Assembly: GCF_000211415.1 (NCBI RefSeq)
Contig: NZ_GL890777.1
Coordinates: 19,538 to 83,537, forward strand
Length of the DNA stretch: 64,000 bases
Reading direction: 5' to 3'
Source: Enterobacter mori LMG 25706
Lineage (GTDB): Bacteria; Pseudomonadota; Gammaproteobacteria; Enterobacterales; Enterobacteriaceae
Both the position numbers and the translations under genes were made by a program. The first letter of the stretch is position 1. Each line of letters opens with the position of its first letter. Below the pieces are notes generated by a model, which saw only the letters and a program-made list of their open reading frames with translations, was not told where the DNA came from and did not search any database. Below are positions 59,273-64,000 of the stretch, piece by piece.

Positions 59273-60772
59273 ATGGAAATACTTTGCAGGATAGCCATTT
59301 CTCCCCCATCATTTGAAATGGAGTTTCAACTTTTCTCGCTAAGGTCCATTTTGAACGTCACTGCCCCCTTACGCCAGGCGATCATGCGCACGCCCTGGTA
59401 TGCAAAACGTAAAAGTTATCGTGTTCTGTTCTGGCGTGAAATCACCCCCCTTGCTGTGCCTATTTTCCTGGAGAATACCTGCGTACTGCTGATGGGCGTG
59501 CTAAGTACGTTCCTGGTCAGTTGGTTGGGCAAAGAGGCGATGGCAGGGGTAGGGCTGGCGGACAGCTTTAACATGGTGGTGATGTCTTTCTTTGCCGCCA
59601 TCGATCTGGGTACAACGGTCGTCGTTGCCTTTAGTCTGGGGAAACTTGACCCGAAGCGCGCGCGCGAGGCGGCACGCCAGTCGCTGATGATCATGACCAT
59701 CTTTTCGATCGTTCTGGCGGCGGTTATCCATTACTACGGCAAAGAGATTATTGATATTGTCGCGGGTGAGGCGACCAGTGAGGTAAAAGACCTTGCGCTG
59801 ACATACTTGGAAATGACGGTGTTGAGCTATCCGGCGGCGGCTATTGCCCTGATTGGTAGCGGTGCGCTGCGCGGGGCGGGCAATACCAAAATTCCGCTGC
59901 TGATCAACGGCGGGATGAATATCCTGAACATTATCATCAGTAGTGTACTGATTTATGGGGTCTTTTCCTGGGACGGTCTGGGGTTTGTTGGTGCTGGCCT
60001 TGGCCTGACTATTTCACGTTACATTGGCGCGGCAGCGATTATCGGCGTGCTGATGACGGGGATCACCCCGTCGCTGCGCCTCACGCTGAAAAGCTATTTC
60101 AGGCCGTTTAACTTTGCCATTATCTGGGAAGTGATGGGCATCGGTATTCCGGCCAGCATTGAGTCGGTGCTGTTCAACGGCGGCAAGCTGCTCACGCAGA
60201 TGTTTGTGGCCGGTATGGGAACGGATGTTATCGCCGGTAACTTTATCGCCTTCTCCATCGCCTCGCTGATTAACCTGCCGGGCAACGCCCTTGGTTCCGC
60301 CTCCACGATTATCACCGGCAAACGGCTCGGGAAAGGGCAGATAGGGCAGGCGGAGCGTCAGCTCCGGCATGTCTTTTGGCTATCGACCATTGGGCTGACA
60401 ATGATAGCCTGGGGAACCGCGCCTTTTGCCGGGTTGATGGCCTCGTTTTACACCCACGAAAACGATGTTAAAGAGGTGGTTAAGATCCTGATTTGGCTCA
60501 ACGCCGCGTTTATGCCGATCTGGGCCGCGTCCTGGGTGTTGCCCGCTGGCTTAAAAGGCGCGCGCGACGCCCGGTTTGCCATGTGGGTATCCATGCTCGG
60601 GATGTGGGGTTGCCGCGTGGTGGCGGGTTATACGCTGGGGATTATGCTGGGAATGGGCGTTGTAGGGGTCTGGCTGGGTATGTTCCTGGACTGGGCCGTA
60701 CGCGGTGCACTGTTCTACTGGCGCATGGTAAGTGGGCGTTGGTTATGGAAATATCCACGGAAGAATGCCTGA
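59273..60772 (+). CDS. yeeO: MATE-family exporter YeeO
   Basis: This 499-residue multidrug and toxin extrusion family transporter has 12 hydrophobic segments. E. coli YeeO is linked to flavin (FMN/FAD) and peptide export. VLFWREITPLAVPIFLENTC near residue 50 begins TM1, and SGALRGAGNTKIPLLINGG near residue 203 is the MATE motif. It is flanked by inverted tRNA-Asn genes as in E. coli. The start is uncertain: the ATG at 59273 has no clear ribosome binding site, and later ATGs at 59318 or 59384 are possible. Confidence 0.92.
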   Translation: MEILCRIAISPPSFEMEFQLFSLRSILNVTAPLRQAIMRTPWYAKRKSYRVLFWREITPLAVPIFLENTCVLLMGVLSTFLVSWLGKEAMAGVGLADSFNMVVMSFFAAIDLGTTVVVAFSLGKLDPKRAREAARQSLMIMTIFSIVLAAVIHYYGKEIIDIVAGEATSEVKDLALTYLEMTVLSYPAAAIALIGSGALRGAGNTKIPLLINGGMNILNIIISSVLIYGVFSWDGLGFVGAGLGLTISRYIGAAAIIGVLMTGITPSLRLTLKSYFRPFNFAIIWEVMGIGIPASIESVLFNGGKLLTQMFVAGMGTDVIAGNFIAFSIASLINLPGNALGSASTIITGKRLGKGQIGQAERQLRHVFWLSTIGLTMIAWGTAPFAGLMASFYTHENDVKEVVKILIWLNAAFMPIWAASWVLPAGLKGARDARFAMWVSMLGMWGCRVVAGYTLGIMLGMGVVGVWLGMFLDWAVRGALFYWRMVSGRWLWKYPRKNA

Positions 60773-60828
60773 CAAATGCGCGAAATGGAGAATAAATCGG
60801 CAAACGAACGGAAATCTGCATTCTGCCT

Positions 60829-60857
60829 TTGACATCATCGGGGAGCATCGATAATAT
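60829..60857 (+). promoter_or_regulatory. Promoter of the right tRNA-Asn
   Basis: TTGACA (60829-60834) stands 17 bases from TAATAT (60852-60857), with a CGCCCC discriminator typical of stable-RNA promoters, about 18 bases before the tRNA. Confidence 0.85.
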
Positions 60858-60875
60858 TCGCCCCGTTCACACGAT

Positions 60876-60951
60876 TCCTCTGTAGTTCAGTCGGTAGAAC
60901 GGCGGACTGTTAATCCGTATGTCACTGGTTCGAGTCCAGTCAGAGGAGCCA
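60876..60951 (+). tRNA. tRNA-Asn (anticodon GTT)
   Basis: This 76-base tRNA has the same body as the copy at 59081-59156, on the plus strand. Cloverleaf arms, GTT anticodon, GGTTCGAGTCC T-arm and encoded CCA are all present. Together the two copies form an inverted repeat around yeeO. Confidence 0.98.
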
Positions 60952-60956
60952 AATTT

Positions 60957-60989
60957 GAAAAGCCTGCTTTTAAAGCAGGCTTTTTGCTT
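60957..60989 (+). terminator. Terminator of the right tRNA-Asn
   Basis: The stem aagcctgc tttta aagcaggctttt with a T-run follows the tRNA directly. Confidence 0.9.
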
Positions 60990-61008
60990 TTCTGCGCAAG
61001 GTAAATGC

Positions 61009-61034
61009 AAAACGGCAACCGAGTTGCCGTTTTT
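61009..61034. terminator. Second hairpin terminator near the tRNA-Asn
   Basis: aaaacggcaac cga gttgccgttttt is a perfect stem with A-run and T-run. It lies between the tRNA and the convergent aminopeptidase gene and may end the latter's or read-through transcripts. Confidence 0.82.
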
Positions 61035-61043
61035 AGTGTGTGC

Positions 61044-61086
61044 ACCCTCTCCCGTGGGAGAGGGCTGGGGTGAGGGCACCAGCCCG
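61044..61086. repeat. Palindromic repeat of the ccctctccc..gggagaggg type
   Basis: A perfect palindrome ccctctcccgtgggagaggg is followed by gctggggtgagggcaccagccc. This is a short intergenic repeat type common in enterobacterial genomes as recalled. It lies directly beyond the 3' end of the aminopeptidase gene. Confidence 0.7.
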
Positions 61087-61095
61087 CACAATGCA

Positions 61096-62868
61096 CTATC
61101 CGTTCATACGAATCGGCGCCGTCGCCTCAATTAGCCACGGACGCGCATCGCTATCCACCAGCGGTGACAATGCCTCCCGTACCTGCTGATGATATTCATC
61201 CAGCCACTGCTTTTCCTGCTCGCTCAACAGATGCAATTCCACCTGGCTTAGGTCAATCGGGATCAGCGTCAGCGAGGCAAATTTGCAGAACCCCGGGCGG
61301 CTTTCCATAATCTCTACCTGATTTTCAATGCGAATGCCGTGGCTATCACCCAGATAGTAGCCCGGTTCGATGGTCATGATATTCCCCGCCACCAGCGGCC
61401 ACGGGTTGACCTTTTTGGCGATGCGATGTGGGTTTTCATGGATCAGCAACTGATGCCCCACGCCGTGCCCGGTACCGTGATCGTAATCCAGCCCCATCTC
61501 CCACAGCGGACGACGGGCGAAGGCATCCAGTTGATGTCCCTGAGTTCCTGAAGGGAACTGCAGGGTAATGAGTGACAGGAAGCCTCTCAGCACGGCGGTA
61601 TAGTGTAGGCGCTGCTGCGGATCGACTTTACCCCACGCCAGCGTGCGCGTGGCATCGGTGGTGCCGTTGTGGTACTGGCCACCGGAGTCATTCAGATAAA
61701 AATGGTCATGTCCGATGGACTTGTTACTTGCTTCGCTTGAGTGGTAATGGCACATTGCCGCATTGCTCGACGACGCGGAAATGGTCGCAAAACTCTGCTC
61801 AATAAAACCGGGCTGTTGCCTGCGGAACGCCAGCTGTTGTGCCTGTACCTCCAGTTCGGTCAACGGTTTCCCTGCCGCCACGCGTCGTGGAACTTCCCGA
61901 CTCAGCCAGGCAAGAAAATTAACCCACGCGGCACCGTCCTGATGATGGCATTCGCGATAGCCTGCCAGCTCCATCGGGTTTTTCGTGGCTTTCATCAGGG
62001 TGATGGGGTTGGTCTGCCAGACGATCTCTCCCTGCGGCTCGATGGCAAAGCGCAATGCAACAGGCGCAGAATCTGCATCGACCAGCACCCGTTTGCCCGC
62101 AGCCTGCTGCTGGCAGCGTTCAATAAACGCCCTCTGCGGGGCGAGAGTGAAAGCATCACGCACGGGAGCCGGCAACGCGGTGAGCTTCGCATCGTCAACA
62201 AACCACTCCACGCTACCATCACGGCTGAGCAGGGCGAAGGAGAGAGGAACCGGGCTAAAGGGGATATCTGATCCACGCACGTTCAGCAGCCAGGCGATAT
62301 TGTCCGGCAGCGTCACGGCGAGGAAATCAGCATTGTGTTCTGCCAGCACGGCGGCAACATGCTGACGTTTTTCTGCGCTGCTTTCACCGCTGACCTCAAC
62401 GGGCATTTCGCGGATAAGCCCTGCTGGCGCCGCTGGGCGGTCAGTCCACAGCGTGTCAAACGGCGAGGCATCCAGAGGCACCAGCTCGCACGGCGTGGCA
62501 GACAGCTGCTCAAACTCTGAATTTGTCATCAGCATCGCGTCAAAGCCAATGCGCGTCCCTGCCTCCACGTTTTTCGCCAGCCACTCAGCCAGCGGTTCGT
62601 TGTGAAGATGGTGGATCTCAATCTCGTCCATATTGACCTGAACGCGGGCCTGAACCTGATAACGTCCATCGACGAAGAGTAGCGCTTTGTCTTTCAGCAC
62701 CAGAGCCAGACCGGCCGAGCCGTCAAAGCCCGTCAGCCAGGCCAGCTTTTCGTCGTACGGGGCGCAGTATTCGCTCTGCCAGGCATCCGCACGCGGAACA
62801 ATCATTCCGTCGAGATGACTGGCTTCAAGCCAGTGGCGCAGGGCAGAGAGCGGTGATGTGGTTTGCAT
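61096..62868 (-). CDS. Three-domain aminopeptidase P (M24 family)
   Basis: This is a 590-residue Xaa-Pro aminopeptidase with the long three-domain layout of eukaryotic APP1-like enzymes: two creatinase-like N-terminal domains (about 1-150 and 160-300) and a C-terminal pita-bread domain. Metal ligands are visible: DSGGQYHNGTTDATRT near residue 395 (two Asp), HGTGHGVGHQLLIHENPHR near residue 470 (His), TIEPGYY near residue 504 and RIENQVEI near residue 517 (two Glu). It is larger than E. coli PepP or PepQ and cleaves N-terminal residues before proline by family inference. It lies 15 bases after amn on the same strand. Confidence 0.92.
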   Translation of the reverse strand: MQTTSPLSALRHWLEASHLDGMIVPRADAWQSEYCAPYDEKLAWLTGFDGSAGLALVLKDKALLFVDGRYQVQARVQVNMDEIEIHHLHNEPLAEWLAKNVEAGTRIGFDAMLMTNSEFEQLSATPCELVPLDASPFDTLWTDRPAAPAGLIREMPVEVSGESSAEKRQHVAAVLAEHNADFLAVTLPDNIAWLLNVRGSDIPFSPVPLSFALLSRDGSVEWFVDDAKLTALPAPVRDAFTLAPQRAFIERCQQQAAGKRVLVDADSAPVALRFAIEPQGEIVWQTNPITLMKATKNPMELAGYRECHHQDGAAWVNFLAWLSREVPRRVAAGKPLTELEVQAQQLAFRRQQPGFIEQSFATISASSSNAAMCHYHSSEASNKSIGHDHFYLNDSGGQYHNGTTDATRTLAWGKVDPQQRLHYTAVLRGFLSLITLQFPSGTQGHQLDAFARRPLWEMGLDYDHGTGHGVGHQLLIHENPHRIAKKVNPWPLVAGNIMTIEPGYYLGDSHGIRIENQVEIMESRPGFCKFASLTLIPIDLSQVELHLLSEQEKQWLDEYHQQVREALSPLVDSDARPWLIEATAPIRMNG

Positions 62869-62883
62869 GGTTTTTCCTTGTTA

Positions 62884-64000
62884 TTAGCGGAACGGCGGCT
62901 CGTTGAAGGTACGCAGCTTGCGTGAATGCAGCTTGTCGCCCTCCGCGCGAAGTAAATCAATCGCACGAATACCGATCTGCAGATGCTCAGAGATAGCCCC
63001 TTCGTAAAAACGGTTGGCCTGGCCCGGCAGTTTGATTTCGCCGTGCAGCGGCTTATCGGAGACGCACAGCAGCGTGCCGTAAGGGACGCGGAAGCGATAT
63101 CCCTGCGCGGCAATGGTGGCGCTCTCCATATCAATCGCCACCGCGCGGCTCAGGTTGAAACGCAGCGCGGAAGCGGAGTAGCGCAGCTCCCAGTTGCGGT
63201 CATCCGTCGTCACTACCGTGCCGGTACGCAGGCGCTGCTTAACCTCTTCACCCGGCATACCGCTGACCTCTTTGGTGGCGTCATAGAGCGCGCGCTGTAC
63301 TTCGGCGATGCTTGGGATCGGGATGTCCGGCGGCAGTACCGCGTCCAGTACGTGGTCATCACGCAAATAGGCGTGGGCCAGCACGTAATCGCCAATCAGC
63401 TGGCTTTCGCGCAGGCCACCGCAGTGGCCAATCATCAGCCATACGTCCGGACGCAGGACCGCCAGATGGTCGCAGATGGTTTTGGCGTTTGACGGGCCCA
63501 CGCCGATGTTGATCAGCGTAATGCCCTGTCCGTCGGCGGTGATCAGGTGCCACGCGGGCATCTGGTGTTTTTTCCACGCCAGGTCGGAGATAGCCTGCTC
63601 GGGCGCTTCGGTCTCCGCGGTGATCCAGATCCCGCCCGCGCAGGAAAGGGCGATGTAAGGGCTGTCCGGATCGAGAATTTGGCTACAGCCCCAGCGGACA
63701 AACTCATCCACGTAGCGGGTGTAGTTGGTGAACAGCACAAACGGCTGGAAGTGCTCCGCAGGTGTGCCGGTGTAGTGACGCAGGCGCGCCAGGGAGAAGT
63801 CCACGCGGCGAGCATCAAAGTGCGACAGGGGAGAAAATTCAGCCGGGTGATAGATGCCGTCAGCCGTCTCATCGCCAATCTGGGAAAGCTCGGTGGTCGG
63901 GAAGTGGCGCGTCAGCCCCGCGCTCATGGAGCGATCCAGCGTCAGCGCCGAGCCGTCTATCACGTACGGATAAGGGATTTCGTGCAGCGAAGGTTCCACA
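62884..64000 (-). CDS. amn: AMP nucleosidase, N-terminus cut by the window
   Basis: This is the 3' part (372 codons seen) of a protein of about 484 residues. AMP nucleosidase hydrolyses AMP to adenine and ribose-5-phosphate. The N-terminal AMN domain is partly present. The C-terminal nucleoside phosphorylase-like catalytic domain shows ITLINIGVGPSNAKTICDHL and MIGHCGGLRESQLIGDYVLA, and VAIDMESATIAAQGYRF with the purine-binding Glu-rich segment. A GTG near 63999 is an internal valine, judged from the E. coli alignment, not the start. The aminopeptidase gene follows 15 bases downstream. Confidence 0.95.
   Translation of the reverse strand, partial: VEPSLHEIPYPYVIDGSALTLDRSMSAGLTRHFPTTELSQIGDETADGIYHPAEFSPLSHFDARRVDFSLARLRHYTGTPAEHFQPFVLFTNYTRYVDEFVRWGCSQILDPDSPYIALSCAGGIWITAETEAPEQAISDLAWKKHQMPAWHLITADGQGITLINIGVGPSNAKTICDHLAVLRPDVWLMIGHCGGLRESQLIGDYVLAHAYLRDDHVLDAVLPPDIPIPSIAEVQRALYDATKEVSGMPGEEVKQRLRTGTVVTTDDRNWELRYSASALRFNLSRAVAIDMESATIAAQGYRFRVPYGTLLCVSDKPLHGEIKLPGQANRFYEGAISEHLQIGIRAIDLLRAEGDKLHSRKLRTFNEPPFR

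Noticed and set aside
59081..60951. Genomic island or att-site insertion between the two tRNA-Asn genes
   Set aside because: The content is only yeeO, which is flanked by asn tRNAs in E. coli as well, and there is no integrase or direct repeat of the tRNA 3' end.

Overview
The window is chromosomal DNA from a member of the Enterobacteriaceae. The core genes look like a close relative of Escherichia, most plausibly Enterobacter or a neighbouring genus (Lelliottia, Leclercia). This rests on recalled protein similarity and gene order (wca cluster, galF, O-antigen genes, gnd, ugd, wzzB, his operon, yeeZ-yeeY-plaP-sbcB-dacD-sbmC-yeeA-yeeX, asn tRNAs with yeeO, amn) and on enterobacterial ERIC and REP elements. 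The genus is inference. No insertion sequence, prophage or CRISPR array was seen.

Layout. (1) 1-14994, plus strand: the distal part of the colanic acid (M-antigen) cluster, wcaE to wcaM, all frames intact. It holds GDP-mannose and GDP-fucose synthesis (cpsB, cpsG, gmd, fcl), glycosyltransferases, the WcaJ initiating transferase and the WzxC flippase. (2) 15172-16068: galF, then a strong terminator and a JUMPstart/ops element at 16325-16363. (3) 16502-35435: the variable O-antigen cluster. Nine genes (16502-25240) form a nonulosonic acid pathway of the legionaminic acid type: LegB, LegC, LegG/NeuC, LegI/NeuB, LegH/NeuD, PtmE, a Gfo/Idh oxidoreductase, LegF/NeuA and an SDR. Then come an unusual glycosyltransferase that is the best candidate nonulosonate transferase, wzx, wzy, a GT4 transferase, and the fnlA-fnlB-fnlC-wbuB-wbuC module for making and transferring L-FucNAc. 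(4) 35549-42653: gnd, rfbB-rfbA without rfbC/rfbD, ugd, a convergent UDP-glucuronate 4-epimerase, and wzzB. (5) 42693-49909, minus strand: the complete histidine operon hisLGDCBHAFI with leader peptide and attenuator. (6) 50083-58645: housekeeping genes yeeZ, yeeY, plaP, sbcB, dacD, sbmC (with a LexA-like box), yeeA and yeeX. (7) 58695-64000: a gamma-glutamylcyclotransferase-like gene, two tRNA-Asn genes in inverted orientation flanking yeeO, a three-domain aminopeptidase P, and amn, which runs off the right edge.

How it works together. The O-unit is probably started on undecaprenyl phosphate by WecA, encoded elsewhere, because no initiating transferase lies in the O-cluster. It is extended by three transferases, including WbuB for L-FucNAc and the 25335 protein probably for legionaminic acid. 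It is then flipped by Wzx, polymerised by Wzy and length-controlled by WzzB. RfaH recruited at the ops element should carry transcription through the long AT-rich operon. The most interesting content is the legionaminic-type cluster, whose order from the epimerase onward resembles, as recalled, that of the Campylobacter flagellin-glycosylation genes.
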